64,000 bases of DNA from Sphingobacterium sp. SRCM116780. GTDB lineage: Bacteria; Bacteroidota; Bacteroidia; Sphingobacteriales; Sphingobacteriaceae. The position numbers and the translations under genes are program-made. The notes under the pieces are model-generated. The model did not search any database, was not told the DNA's origin, and worked only from the letters and a program-made list of their open reading frames with translations. This document shows, one piece after another, positions 8,773 to 17,445 of this stretch (position 1 is the stretch's first letter; each line of letters begins with the position of its first letter). The stretch covers positions 1,178,001-1,242,000 of the forward strand of contig NZ_CP090446.1 of assembly GCF_021442025.1 (NCBI RefSeq). The letters run 5' to 3'.

Positions 8773-9483
8773 ATGGAAGTTAATACTAATTATAAGTTGC
8801 TAGTTATTAGTACAAGTACTATTCATGGAAGTCCTTTTTTAGCTTATATAAAAGATGAATTGGTTGATTTTATTGAAACAGATGAATTGATTTTTGTTCC
8901 TTTTGCACGACCTTCTGGAATTTCTTACGACAATTATACAGCAAATGTCCAAGCTGCTTTAGTGGAGAAAGGGATTCAGGTAAAGGGATTGCATGTATTC
9001 GAAAATAAAAAAGAAGCGATACAAGAGGCTAAGGCAATTTTTATTGGGGGTGGGAATACTTTTCTTTTGCTTAAAACATTATATGACCTTGATCTTATGG
9101 AGGATTTGAAAAATGCTATTGCCAACGGAATACCTTATGTAGGAACTTCAGCAGGATCGAATTTGACGGGACTAACAATAGGAACCACGAATGATATGCC
9201 TATTGTTTATCCACCTAGTTTTGATGCTTTGCAATTATTACCTTTTAATCTGAATCCACATTATTTGGATCCCGACCCAAATTCTACGCATAAGGGTGAG
9301 ACCAGAGAAACGAGAATACATGAATTTCATCAATTCAATAATCAGGCGGTGTTGGGGTTAAGAGAGGGGAGTTGGCTATATGTGTCTAATGCTGTGGTGG
9401 AGCTGCGAGGTAAATTGCAAGCTAGATTATTTCAACAAGGAAAAGAGCCTATTGAATTGAACCCTGGTCAAGTTAATTTTTGA
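8773..9483 (+). CDS. pepE: Dipeptidase E (peptidase family S51)
   Basis: At 236 residues it is close to Salmonella PepE (229). The GATase-like fold is marked by AIFIGGGNTFLLLKTL near residue 92 and PYVGTSAGSNLTG near 121, where the Ser of GTSAGSN is the nucleophile. NPHYLDPDPNSTHKGETRETRI near 166 supplies the catalytic His and substrate-binding residues. PepE releases N-terminal aspartate from Asp-X dipeptides in the cytoplasm. It stands alone, with a terminator upstream and mgtE 79 bases downstream. Confidence 0.93.
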   Translation: MEVNTNYKLLVISTSTIHGSPFLAYIKDELVDFIETDELIFVPFARPSGISYDNYTANVQAALVEKGIQVKGLHVFENKKEAIQEAKAIFIGGGNTFLLLKTLYDLDLMEDLKNAIANGIPYVGTSAGSNLTGLTIGTTNDMPIVYPPSFDALQLLPFNLNPHYLDPDPNSTHKGETRETRIHEFHQFNNQAVLGLREGSWLYVSNAVVELRGKLQARLFQQGKEPIELNPGQVNF

Positions 9484-9562
9484 TATCGGATGAAGTTTTG
9501 TTGACAAGGAAAGTGCTTTATTTCAAAACTGATAAGTAAGTAATAAGATAACGTAATTTGTA

Positions 9563-10879
9563 ATGGATAAAAAAATGAACTTACATCCTGCTGATATTGC
9601 CGAAGTATTAGCTGAACTCGATAGAGAAGCATTATATGAACAATTCAATCAATATGATCTTGAATTGAGATTAGAAATATTTTCTTTTTTGGATATTGAT
9701 ATCCAATATCGTTTGGTTAGATCACTTTCCGAATCGCAGCTTTCTGAATTACTAAATAATCTGAAACCAGATACCAGAAATCAACTGTTTTCGGAATTGC
9801 CTGATGATTTGATTAAATATTTGATCAATTTATTGAATGAGCGTGAAAAACAATTGGCGCTCAAGCTGATTGGCTATAATGAAAATAGTATTGCGCGTTT
9901 GATGACGCCAATGTATGTGCAAGTACGACCTTATTTTACCGTTGAAGATGTCTTCAAACACATCAAATTGTTTGGTAAAAAAGCAGAAACATTAAACTTT
10001 ATCTATGTCGTAGATGAAAATAATGTGTTGATTGATGATTTAAAGATTGGAGAATTGTTATTGGCAGATGCAACTACCAAAATATCAGAATTAATCGATT
10101 ATAATTTTGTTGCGATAAAAGCGGCAACTCCGATGGAGGAGGCTTTTGAAATCTTTCAAAAATATGATCGAAGTGCTTTACCTATTATTACGGAAAATGC
10201 TGTTTTGGTTGGTATCGTTACTTTTGATGATGTCTTAGATCAAATTGAAGATCGGGATACGGAAGATATCCATCGTTTTGGGGGTATGGACGAATTGGAT
10301 GTAGCATATACAAAGACTCCTTTATTGAAATTGGTTCAAAAAAGAGCGGGTTGGTTAGTGATACTCTTCTTGAGCGAAATGTTAACGGCCTCTGCGATGG
10401 CTTATTTTGATGGAGAAATTGAAAAGGCCGTTGTTTTAGCACTATTCGTTCCCCTGATTATTTCCAGTGGAGGGAACTCGGGCTCACAGGCAGCTTCTTT
10501 AATTATTCGTGCGATGGCTTTGGGAGAAATCAAGCTCAAAGATTGGTGGTACGTTGTGAAAAGAGAGATTTCTTCAGGTCTTATTTTAGGTGGAATTCTT
10601 GGAATTATCGGTTTCCTCAGGATTCTGATTTGGCAAGAACTAGGTATTTATGATTATGGGGTCTATTCGTTATACATTGCTTTAAGTGTTTCTTTTTCTC
10701 TTTTATTTATTGTGCTTTGGGGTACATTGTCCGGCTCCATTATTCCATTTGTTTTACGCAGATTTGGATTAGATCCAGCAACAGCTTCTGCACCATTTGT
10801 AGCTACTTTGGTCGATGTTTCGGGATTGATTATTTATTTTACTATCGCTGGTATATTCTTGGCTGGTAAATTATTGTAA
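9563..10879 (+). CDS. mgtE: MgtE-type magnesium transporter
   Basis: The 438-residue protein shows the three-part MgtE layout. An N-terminal helical superhelix carries HPADIAEVLAELDREALYEQ and later SELPDDLIKYLINLL. Two CBS domains follow (about 125-245), with ARLMTPMYVQVRP and YDRSALPIITENAVLVGIVTFDDVLD. Five membrane helices from about 260 include PLIISSGGNSGSQAAS, the pore signature, and DPATASAPFVATLVDVSGL. The family carries Mg2+ inward, gated by Mg2+ bound to the cytoplasmic domains. I see no M-box-like riboswitch in the 79-base upstream gap. Confidence 0.95.
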   Translation: MDKKMNLHPADIAEVLAELDREALYEQFNQYDLELRLEIFSFLDIDIQYRLVRSLSESQLSELLNNLKPDTRNQLFSELPDDLIKYLINLLNEREKQLALKLIGYNENSIARLMTPMYVQVRPYFTVEDVFKHIKLFGKKAETLNFIYVVDENNVLIDDLKIGELLLADATTKISELIDYNFVAIKAATPMEEAFEIFQKYDRSALPIITENAVLVGIVTFDDVLDQIEDRDTEDIHRFGGMDELDVAYTKTPLLKLVQKRAGWLVILFLSEMLTASAMAYFDGEIEKAVVLALFVPLIISSGGNSGSQAASLIIRAMALGEIKLKDWWYVVKREISSGLILGGILGIIGFLRILIWQELGIYDYGVYSLYIALSVSFSLLFIVLWGTLSGSIIPFVLRRFGLDPATASAPFVATLVDVSGLIIYFTIAGIFLAGKLL

Positions 10880-10977
10880 TAGTTATTTGTTTACGTCATT
10901 TAAAACTGATTCTGTATTTAGTTGTTATTTAAGTTAGTGGATAGATTGGTTATCCTAATGACTTAAATAAATTTAAT

Positions 10978-12711
10978 ATGGCAAAGATTGTTGCGGAGCA
11001 ATTGGTTGAGATGCTTGCTGAAGCAGGTGTAAAACGTGTATATGCAGTTACGGGAGATAGTCTTAATTTTTTTAATGATGCCATCCGAAAAGATGGTCGA
11101 ATCAAGTGGATTCATGTTCGTCATGAAGAGGTGGGGGCTTATGCAGCAGCAGCGGAAGCAGAACTAGATGGAATTTCCTGTTGCGCAGGAAGTTGCGGTC
11201 CGGGACATGTGCACCTTATTAATGGCATGTACGATGCGCATCGCTCTCATGTTCCGATGATTGTTATCGCATCTACGATCAATACAGCTGAAATGGGTAT
11301 GAATTACTTTCAAGAAACAAATACCATCAAGCTTTTTGATGATTGTAGTTGTTATAACCAAATGATTACAACTACTGAACAGGCGCCTAAAATTATTCAA
11401 ACAGCTATCCAACATGCTATTGGACAAAAGGGAGTGGCTGTTATTGGATTGCCAGGTGATGTGTCTGAAATGAAGGCTGTAGATTCTTCTGTTTCTACGC
11501 AATTATTTCATACAGATCCAGTGATCAGGCCTTCTGATCAAGAATTGGAGGCACTTGCAGCTGCAATTAATACAAGTAAGTGCATCACTGTTTTTTGCGG
11601 AATAGGGGCGACAGGTGCACATAAAGAGGTGGTACAGTTATCACAAAAGATATTAGCTCCTGTCGGATATTCTTTTAGAGCTAAGATGGGGATTCAGCAT
11701 GATAATCCATACGAAATAGGAATGACAGGATTGCTGGGACAAGCTTCCGCTTATCAAAGCATGCATGAATCTGATTTGGTCTTATTGTTAGGCACGGATT
11801 TCCCTTACGACAGTTTTATGCCAACAGATAATAAAATCATTCAAATTGATATCCAGGTTGAGCGATTGGGAAGAAGGGCAAAATTGGAAATGGGTTTATG
11901 TGGTGATATTAAACATACGTTACAGGCTTTGCTTCCTCTGTTGGAAGAAAAGGAAGACAGCAGTTTTCTTGAATCTCAATTGAAAATCTATGAGAAAGTC
12001 AAGGAAAATATGAAAACCTATATGGAGGAACAAGGGGCAGAAGATACCATTCAGCCAGAATTCTTGGCACATACCATTAATGAACTTGCGACAGATAATG
12101 CCATATTTACAGTTGATACGGGTATGACTTGTGTCTGGGGAGCCCGTTTTATTTCGGGAACGGGTAAGAGACAGTTATTGGGTTCTTTCAATCATGGTTC
12201 TATGGCTAATGCAATGCCCATGGCAATAGGTGCTGCTTTATCTCATCCGGATCGTCAGGTTATTGCGATGTGTGGTGATGGCGGATTATCTATGTTATTA
12301 GGTGATTTGGCAACTATCCATCAGTATCAACTACCTGTTAAAATAATCGTTTTTAACAATAGAGCTTTGGGAATGGTGAAACTAGAAATGGAAGTTGCAG
12401 GATTGCCTGACAATGAAACCACTATGGTTAATCCAGATTTTGGTGCGATTGCTCAGGCGATGGGTTTTAAAGGAATTAATGTACACAAGCCAGAGGAGGT
12501 TCGAAATGCTGTTGAATTTGCGTTGTCTCATCCAGGACCAGTATTGTTAAATGTATTTACGAATCCGAATGCATTGGCGATGCCTCCAAAAGTAGATTTG
12601 GATCAAATGGTCGGTATGGCCAAGTCGATGTCAAAATTAATGTTAGGAGGGAAGATGCAAGAAGTGATCGATACCATCAAATCCAACTATAAGCACTTAA
12701 AGGAACTCTAG
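10978..12711 (+). CDS. poxB: Pyruvate:quinone oxidoreductase (pyruvate oxidase, thiamine-diphosphate dependent)
   Basis: The 577-residue protein aligns from memory with E. coli PoxB throughout: VKRVYAVTGDSLNFFNDAI, IHVRHEEVGAYAA (catalytic Glu near residue 50), CAGSCGPGHVHLINGMYDA and FQETNTIKLFDDCS. The ThDP-binding motif is MCGDGGLSMLLGDL to IVFNNRALGMVKLE, near residues 430-465. The C-terminal region is shorter on the amphipathic membrane-binding helix that activates PoxB, though a Lys-rich amphipathic tail is present. The reaction is pyruvate plus quinone to acetate, CO2 and quinol at the inner membrane. Monocistronic, with a strong terminator after it. Confidence 0.87.
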   Translation: MAKIVAEQLVEMLAEAGVKRVYAVTGDSLNFFNDAIRKDGRIKWIHVRHEEVGAYAAAAEAELDGISCCAGSCGPGHVHLINGMYDAHRSHVPMIVIASTINTAEMGMNYFQETNTIKLFDDCSCYNQMITTTEQAPKIIQTAIQHAIGQKGVAVIGLPGDVSEMKAVDSSVSTQLFHTDPVIRPSDQELEALAAAINTSKCITVFCGIGATGAHKEVVQLSQKILAPVGYSFRAKMGIQHDNPYEIGMTGLLGQASAYQSMHESDLVLLLGTDFPYDSFMPTDNKIIQIDIQVERLGRRAKLEMGLCGDIKHTLQALLPLLEEKEDSSFLESQLKIYEKVKENMKTYMEEQGAEDTIQPEFLAHTINELATDNAIFTVDTGMTCVWGARFISGTGKRQLLGSFNHGSMANAMPMAIGAALSHPDRQVIAMCGDGGLSMLLGDLATIHQYQLPVKIIVFNNRALGMVKLEMEVAGLPDNETTMVNPDFGAIAQAMGFKGINVHKPEEVRNAVEFALSHPGPVLLNVFTNPNALAMPPKVDLDQMVGMAKSMSKLMLGGKMQEVIDTIKSNYKHLKEL

Positions 12712-12728
12712 CTAAAATATAGGGTGAT

Positions 12729-12770
12729 AGTAGTTTAAAGATTTTTATTGATAAAAATCTTTAAACTACT
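12729..12770. terminator. Bidirectional terminator between poxB and the CLC gene
   Basis: A 20-bp perfect stem (starts AGTAGTTTAAAG) encloses a 2-base spacer and is flanked by T-rich ends. It lies between poxB (+, ends 12711) and the convergent CLC gene (-, ends 12772). Confidence 0.88.
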
Positions 12771-12771
12771 T

Positions 12772-14061
12772 TTACAGTTTTGTATTCTTCGCATATTTGT
12801 CCTTTGCTTTTTGCCATTGAAGAAATAAGTAGTGTTTGGGTCCACTTAATAGCTGAGCAGCATAGATGCCTTTTTTTCCTGAAAATAGATAGGCGACAAA
12901 ACAGACGATAGCAAAATAAGGCCATGCTTCATATCCAAACAATTCTATACCCATCAGTAAACAAGCAAAAGGGGTGTTGGTTGCTCCAGAAAAAACTGCA
13001 ATAAATCCCATTGCGGCTAATAACCCCATGGGTAATGGTATAAATCCGAACAAGGCATTTCCTAAGGTTGCTCCAATAAAGAAGAGAGGGGTTACTTCTC
13101 CTCCTTTAAAACCGGCTGATAGGGTAAAGGTGGTGAGTAAAAGTTTGATGATAAAGTCAGTAGAATTTAATGGAATTTTAAAAGATTCTAAAATTGTTGG
13201 TATGCCTAATCCGATATACTTGGTTGTACCTAAAGTCCATATAACAAATACTAAAACCAATCCTCCAATGAATGGACGAATGGGTGGATAGGGTATGGCT
13301 TTAAAAAGGGTGGTAAATAGATCACTGGATTTTGTAAATAAATAAGCTGTTAATCCGAAAACAATACCCGTTAAAGTTGCATAACCCATCATTTGAAGAC
13401 TTATTACTGGAATAACATCTTGAATTTTATAATGCGTGTGTGCGACATGCCAAAAGGAACAAGCGTAATCTGCTATAAAAGCAGTCAACATACTCGGAAT
13501 AAGACCTCGTAATCTATTTTTACCGCCAGTAATAACCTCTAGCCCGAATATAGCTCCAGCCCAAGGAGTGCCAAAAACAGAAGCAAACCCAGCACTAATA
13601 CCGATGATGATTAAAATCCTTCTGTCTTGCTGATTTAATTTAAAAATTTTTGTGCACTGATCGGCAATAGTTCCTCCAATTTGCACAGCAGTTCCTTCTC
13701 TACCTGCTGATCCACCAAAAAGATGGGTAAGTAGCGTACTTAGCAATACAAGTGGCGCCATTTTTAATGGAATAGCTTGATTATTTTGGTAATATTCGCT
13801 TATTAACAGGTTGTTACCTTTATTGGACGATCCTCCGTAATAATAATAAAGTAAACCGATAAGTAATCCTGCGATTGGTAATCCTGCAATAATCCAAAGA
13901 TGGGTCTCTCGATATTCGGTTACCCAAGATAAACTCGTCAAGAAGAAAGCGGAAATGGAACCAACTATTGATCCTACGAGTAGAGCTAACCCTATCCATT
14001 TTAAAGAATAAAGGATTAATCTGTTCCATAAGGTTTTTGAAAAAATGTGTTTTGCAAACAT
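12772..14061 (-). CDS. CLC-F type fluoride/proton antiporter (CLC family)
   Basis: The 429-residue, roughly 10-12 helix membrane protein belongs to the CLC family. HLFGGSAGREGTAVQIGG near residue 120 is the gating-Glu motif (GREGP in Cl- transporters), here with Thr as in CLC-F proteins. At the position of the Cl- coordinating GSGIP motif the sequence reads KGNNLLISEY near 85; an Asn-containing GNNLI-type motif in place of GSGIP is the mark of fluoride-selective CLC-F antiporters. A fluoride riboswitch lies immediately upstream, which settles the ion. It would export F- in exchange for H+. Chloride transport is the alternative, but it fits neither motif nor riboswitch. Confidence 0.88.
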   Translation of the reverse strand: MFAKHIFSKTLWNRLILYSLKWIGLALLVGSIVGSISAFFLTSLSWVTEYRETHLWIIAGLPIAGLLIGLLYYYYGGSSNKGNNLLISEYYQNNQAIPLKMAPLVLLSTLLTHLFGGSAGREGTAVQIGGTIADQCTKIFKLNQQDRRILIIIGISAGFASVFGTPWAGAIFGLEVITGGKNRLRGLIPSMLTAFIADYACSFWHVAHTHYKIQDVIPVISLQMMGYATLTGIVFGLTAYLFTKSSDLFTTLFKAIPYPPIRPFIGGLVLVFVIWTLGTTKYIGLGIPTILESFKIPLNSTDFIIKLLLTTFTLSAGFKGGEVTPLFFIGATLGNALFGFIPLPMGLLAAMGFIAVFSGATNTPFACLLMGIELFGYEAWPYFAIVCFVAYLFSGKKGIYAAQLLSGPKHYLFLQWQKAKDKYAKNTKL

Positions 14062-14118
14062 GTCTACTTTAATTATAGTATAAAATAATTATAACTATTG
14101 CACTTTGCAATAGTTAAA
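14062..14118 (-). promoter_or_regulatory. Expression platform of the fluoride riboswitch (start-codon sequestering helix)
   Basis: Downstream of the aptamer, minus-strand RNA carries an AACTATTGCA hairpin (14093-14115, 10-bp stem, 3-base loop), then a U/A-rich stretch, then UUAAAGUAGAC (14072-14062) touching the AUG at 14061. That last segment is perfectly complementary over 11 bases to 14124-14114, which includes the GUC at the 3' end of the aptamer's closing helix. The two pairings exclude each other. I infer translational control: without fluoride the start region is paired, with fluoride the aptamer holds its 3' strand and frees the start. Confidence 0.7.
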
Positions 14119-14168
14119 GTAGACGTCATCAGCTCGGTTAAGCGGTTTAGGGCAGACATCATTGCCTT
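14119..14168 (-). ncRNA. Fluoride riboswitch aptamer (crcB motif)
   Basis: Read on the minus strand from 14166, the order is GGCAATGATGTCTGCC, CTAAACCGCT, TAACCG, AGCTGATGACGTCTAC. This matches the crcB motif from memory of the Thermotoga petrophila aptamer: GATG in the 5' strand, GCC, AAAC, a P2-type stem, CUGAUG, and a closing strand ending CUAC. GATGTC (14160-14155) pairs with GACGTC (14127-14122) with one G-U. It begins 12 bases after the DUF423 stop and ends 57 bases before the CLC start. Confidence 0.9.
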
Positions 14169-14179
14169 ATGATCTAAAT

Positions 14180-14554
14180 TTAGATAAAACGAACGATTAA
14201 TGCAAGCCATCCTGCTATCATTAAAAGTCCTCCCAAGGGAGTAATGGGACCTAAGAATTTTAAGTTTTTATTCCAGTACTGTGCAAAAGATAAAAAATAA
14301 ATACTAACAGAAAATAATAACGTGCCTGCAGTGATGCTGTAGAATGCAAAACGTTCGCTATACACATCAAAATGTAAATTGAAACCAAGGATTAATAAAG
14401 TTAGTGCCGTATACATCTGATAACGGACGCCGACTTCAAATGAAGCCAATTTTTCTTCACTAATTAATTTTTTAAAAGCATGTGCACCAAAAGCACCCAA
14501 CATAATAGCTGTTGAACCAAGAAGTGCTGCAGTGATGATAACTATATTATTCAT
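14180..14554 (-). CDS. DUF423 small membrane protein (YgdD-like)
   Basis: The 124-residue protein has four predicted membrane helices: IVIITAALLGSTAIMLGAFGAHAF, TALTLLILGFNL, YSITAGTLLFSVSIYFLSF and GGLLMIAGWLALIV. The LGAFGAHAFKK motif at residues 20-30 and GPITPLGGLLMIAGW near 100 are DUF423 hallmarks. The family's function is unknown. It lies just before the fluoride riboswitch and 14 bases after elaA on the same strand. Confidence 0.88.
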   Translation of the reverse strand: MNNIVIITAALLGSTAIMLGAFGAHAFKKLISEEKLASFEVGVRYQMYTALTLLILGFNLHFDVYSERFAFYSITAGTLLFSVSIYFLSFAQYWNKNLKFLGPITPLGGLLMIAGWLALIVRFI

Positions 14555-14568
14555 TGTCGTTCTTTCAG

Positions 14569-15015
14569 TTAGGGTTTTATCATGTCGATATGTGGGATTC
14601 CATAATCTAAATACTCATCTGATGCTTGTTCAAATCCAAAACTTCCATAGAAGTTTTTCAAATGAGTTTGCGCGCCAATTTGGATCGGTGTTTTTCCGTG
14701 CTTTTCGTAAATCATGTTTATTGATTTTTGTACAAGTAGCTTTCCATAGCGATTACCTCTAAAAATTGGATTGGTTATCACACGTCCAATCGCAGGTTCT
14801 GGATAGGAAATTCCTGGAGGTACTAGTCTAGCATAAGCAATGATTTCCCCCTTGTTCTCTGTCCATAGGTGGGTAGAATATTGATCTTTATCATCCAGTT
14901 CAGGGTAGAAACACTGTTGTTCATTGACAAAAACATCAACTCGTAATTTGAGGATTTGATACAATTCTTCTACACTTAATTGGGAGAAGGATTTATGATT
15001 CCAGCGTAATTCCAT
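14569..15015 (-). CDS. elaA: ElaA-family GNAT acetyltransferase
   Basis: The 148-residue protein begins ELRWNHKSFSQLSVEELYQILKLR and contains VFVNEQQCFYPELDD, both characteristic of ElaA. The GNAT core is visible as AIGRVITNPIFRGNRYGKLLV near residue 93, where RGNRYG is the acetyl-CoA pyrophosphate loop. Substrate is unknown. It is separated from DUF423 by 14 bases and probably shares its transcript. Confidence 0.88.
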   Translation of the reverse strand: MELRWNHKSFSQLSVEELYQILKLRVDVFVNEQQCFYPELDDKDQYSTHLWTENKGEIIAYARLVPPGISYPEPAIGRVITNPIFRGNRYGKLLVQKSINMIYEKHGKTPIQIGAQTHLKNFYGSFGFEQASDEYLDYGIPHIDMIKP

Positions 15016-15070
15016 ATAAAAATATAGAGCTATATTGCTATAGCTCTTTTTGCAATAAGGTTGTGATCAA

Positions 15071-15520
15071 TTATGCCAATAAACCTTTTACCACTTCTGA
15101 TATGGTACGTCCATCAGCTTTTCCAGCCAACTGTTGATTGGCAGCACCCATTACTTTTCCCATGTCTTTTACTGAAGTTGCACCCGTTGAGCTGATGATA
15201 TCCTTAATGATTTTTTCAACTTCTTCTTTACTTAATTGTTGTGGTAAATAGGCTTCAATAACCTGTTGTTCTTCGACTTCGATTGTATACAGATCTTCTC
15301 TATTTTGGTTCTTATAGATTTCTGCAGATTCTTTACGTTGTTTCACTAATTTTTGAAGCACTTTGATCTCCGTTTCTTCGTTCAAGTCTTCGGTATGTCC
15401 TTTTTCAGTTTTAGCTAATAAAATCGCTGCTTTGATGGCACGAAGGCCACGTAATTTATTTGCATCTTTTGCGATCATTGCCGCTTTGATATCTTGATTG
15501 ATTTTCTCTTCTAAAGCCAT
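15071..15520 (-). CDS. GatB/YqeY domain protein
   Basis: The 149-residue protein is an all-helical YqeY-type protein: MALEEKINQDIKAAMIAKDANKLRGLR at the start, KLVKQRKESAEIYK near 70, AYLPQQLSKEEVEKII near 95 and GKVMGAANQQLAGKADGRTI near 122. The domain resembles the tRNA-binding tail of GatB, the amidotransferase subunit. Stand-alone YqeY proteins have no established role. Followed by an SDR gene upstream in the same direction (17-base gap). Confidence 0.9.
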   Translation of the reverse strand: MALEEKINQDIKAAMIAKDANKLRGLRAIKAAILLAKTEKGHTEDLNEETEIKVLQKLVKQRKESAEIYKNQNREDLYTIEVEEQQVIEAYLPQQLSKEEVEKIIKDIISSTGATSVKDMGKVMGAANQQLAGKADGRTISEVVKGLLA

Positions 15521-15536
15521 ATGCTATTCAATTTTA

Positions 15537-16298
15537 TTATTTTCTATTTACAATCGTTCCTGTTGCTTGTGCGGTAGGCATAATGATTAAATCATTAATG
15601 TTAACATGTTTTGGTCTACTGATGACGAAAGATATTGTCTCTGCTATATCTTTTCCAGATAATGCCTGCAGTCCGTTGTATACATTTTTTGCGCGGTCTT
15701 TATCGCCTTTGAAACGTACCTCTGAAAATTCTGTTTCAACCATGCCCGGATTTATTCCCGTTACTTTTATTCCTTTTGCTAACAAGTCAATTCGCATGGC
15801 TTGATTTAGAGCATCTACGGCATGTTTACTTGCACAATAGACATTCCCATTTGGATACACTTCTTTTGCAGCAATGGAGCCCAAGTTGACAATATGGGCA
15901 TCTTCTTGATTTTCTAAAAGTGGGATAACCGTTTTGGTAACATACAATAGTCCTTTGACATTCGTATCAATCATTCGATCCCAGTCACCAATATCGCCAT
16001 CCTGAATAGGATCCAATCCTTGGCTTAAGCCTGCATTATTAATCAACACATTGATATTTTTCCATGCTGAAGGGAGATTCTCAATTTTGGATTTCACTTC
16101 ATCATAATTGCGAACGTCTAGTTCGAAGATGTAGATATTGATCTCTGGATATTGTTTTGTTAGCCTATCTTTGATTTCTTCTAATCGCTGGAAACGACGT
16201 GCACACAGTAAAAGGTTATATCCTTCGCTGGCTAAGACCTCAGCACAAGCTTCTCCAATGCCTGAACTTGCCCCTGTGATGAATACTGTCTTTGACAT
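15537..16298 (-). CDS. SDR-family NADP-dependent oxidoreductase (YdfG-like)
   Basis: The 253-residue Rossmann protein has TGASSGIGEACAEVLA at residue 8 (cofactor loop), CARRFQRLEEI after beta-2 (an Arg pattern favouring NADP), NNAGLSQG near 91, a catalytic Ser in NLGSIAAKEVYPNG, and YCASKHAV (Tyr and Lys of the triad) near 160. NPGMVETEFSEVRFKGD resembles E. coli YdfG, a 3-hydroxy acid dehydrogenase/serine dehydrogenase. The exact substrate cannot be read from sequence. Confidence 0.88.
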   Translation of the reverse strand: MSKTVFITGASSGIGEACAEVLASEGYNLLLCARRFQRLEEIKDRLTKQYPEINIYIFELDVRNYDEVKSKIENLPSAWKNINVLINNAGLSQGLDPIQDGDIGDWDRMIDTNVKGLLYVTKTVIPLLENQEDAHIVNLGSIAAKEVYPNGNVYCASKHAVDALNQAMRIDLLAKGIKVTGINPGMVETEFSEVRFKGDKDRAKNVYNGLQALSGKDIAETISFVISRPKHVNINDLIIMPTAQATGTIVNRK

Positions 16299-16329
16299 AT
16301 TTTTTAGTTAAAAAATGATTGTAATATTT

Positions 16330-17070
16330 CTATTTTGTCGCAATATAAATGGTACAAACTCCAAAAGTCTGAGGACGGATAATTGTGTTTGAAAACCCAA
16401 CAGATTTAGTGATTTCTGCAAATTTTTCACCATCAGGAAATCTCGCAACAGATTCTGGCAGATAAGAATAAGCACTTGAATCTTTTGAGAATATTTTTCC
16501 GATGGTCGGCGTAATTCTTTTAAAATAAAAATTATACAATTGTTTTATCGGGAATTTTTTAGGGTTTGAAAATTCCAGAATAACAGCCTTTCCTCCGGGT
16601 TTTAGTACACGACAGATATCGGCTAAGCCTTTGTCTAGATTTTCAAAATTACGAACGCCAAAAGCTACCGTCACAGCATCAAAGGTATTGTCCTCAAATT
16701 GTAAATGTTCTGAATCTCCCAGTTGTACTTCGAACTGATGCTGTAGTCCTTTTTGTTCAATTTTTTGTTTTGCAACATCTAACATACCTTGGGAAATATC
16801 AACGCCTATTATTTTCTTGGGATTCAATATTTTAATGGATTCTAGGGCAAAATCTCCAGTTCCTGTAGCCACATCCAACATGTGCTGAGGAGCGATCGTT
16901 TTTAAAGCATTAATTGCTTTCTTACGCCAAATTATATCGATACCTAAGGACAGAAAATGATTTAAAAAATCATACGTTTTGGAAATGTTATTAAACATAT
17001 CTGCAACTTGTTGTTTTTTACCGTCTTTCGCGTCTTTGTATGGTTTTAATGAGGATGCTTCATTTGTCAT
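16330..17070 (-). CDS. ubiE: Demethylmenaquinone methyltransferase
   Basis: I choose the ATG at 17070 (246 residues): the family's N-terminus starts shortly before FNNISKTYDFLNHFLSLGID, and a -7 promoter element lies at 17076-17083, which excludes the longer frame starting at 17244. SAM-binding motif I is LDVATGTGDFALE near residue 63; GVDISQGMLDVAK and AVTVAFGVRNFENLDKGL follow; VLKPGGKAVILEFSNP near 152 is the UbiE signature. The enzyme performs the last step of menaquinone synthesis, which fits an organism using quinone-linked PoxB and Mqo. Confidence 0.92.
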   Translation of the reverse strand: MTNEASSLKPYKDAKDGKKQQVADMFNNISKTYDFLNHFLSLGIDIIWRKKAINALKTIAPQHMLDVATGTGDFALESIKILNPKKIIGVDISQGMLDVAKQKIEQKGLQHQFEVQLGDSEHLQFEDNTFDAVTVAFGVRNFENLDKGLADICRVLKPGGKAVILEFSNPKKFPIKQLYNFYFKRITPTIGKIFSKDSSAYSYLPESVARFPDGEKFAEITKSVGFSNTIIRPQTFGVCTIYIATK

Positions 17071-17075
17071 AGTAG

Positions 17076-17083
17076 CAAAGATA
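17076..17083 (-). promoter_or_regulatory. -7 element (TATCTTTG) for ubiE
   Basis: TATCTTTG on the minus strand matches TAnnTTTG and lies 5 bases before the ATG at 17070. This predicts an almost leaderless mRNA. No clear -33 TTTG is seen. Confidence 0.6.
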
Positions 17084-17437
17084 CAATATTCTCGTTGAGC
17101 TTTAATGGATAGAAAAGGAAAAAATGAAATCGGAAAATTTCCGTATAAAATAAATATGTCGAGAAACAGGATAGACTTCTTTTTTATATTTTTAAAGATA
17201 GCATTAGGGTAATAGCCTAATAAATTTCTTAACTTTGTTAACAATAACTAAAGTTATTAACAGGTTTGTAACTTGTTGATATTTAGGTGTGATAATTATT
17301 TATAAACATTTTTTCCACATATGTTGTGGAAAAGACAGGTGGTAAAATGATGTTTATCAAAAGTTTTTAGGATGATTGTTTTCACAACTAATTTAGCTGT
17401 GTACAACTCTTGAAAAATGTCTACTGTATTTTTTATA
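17084..17437. other. AT-rich divergent intergenic region with DnaA-box-like sites
   Basis: The gap between the divergent ubiE and dnaB genes is long (428 bases, ATG to ATG) and AT-rich. TTTTCCACA at 17311-17319 and its inverse TGTGGAAAA at 17325-17333 form an inverted pair 5 bases apart; both differ from the DnaA box TTATCCACA at one position. TGTGTACAA at 17398-17406 is a weaker match. There is also an inverted repeat GTTAACAATAACTAAAGTTATTAAC-type segment near 17236-17262. It may serve DnaA control of dnaB or be an origin-like element; sequence alone cannot decide. Confidence 0.4.
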
Positions 17438-17445
17438 CATTTGCT
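17438..17445 (+). promoter_or_regulatory. -7 element (TACATTTG) for dnaB
   Basis: TACATTTG matches TAnnTTTG and is 53 bases before the dnaB ATG. TTG at 17412-17414 is a possible -33 element, with a spacer of 23 rather than 19-21. Confidence 0.5.

Noticed and set aside
9484..9562. Possible magnesium (M-box) riboswitch before mgtE
   Set aside because: The gap is only 79 bases and shows no M-box-like helices or conserved blocks.
17071..17244. Long N-terminal extension of ubiE
   Set aside because: A -7 promoter element lies between this stretch and the ATG at 17070, and the extra residues do not resemble the family.
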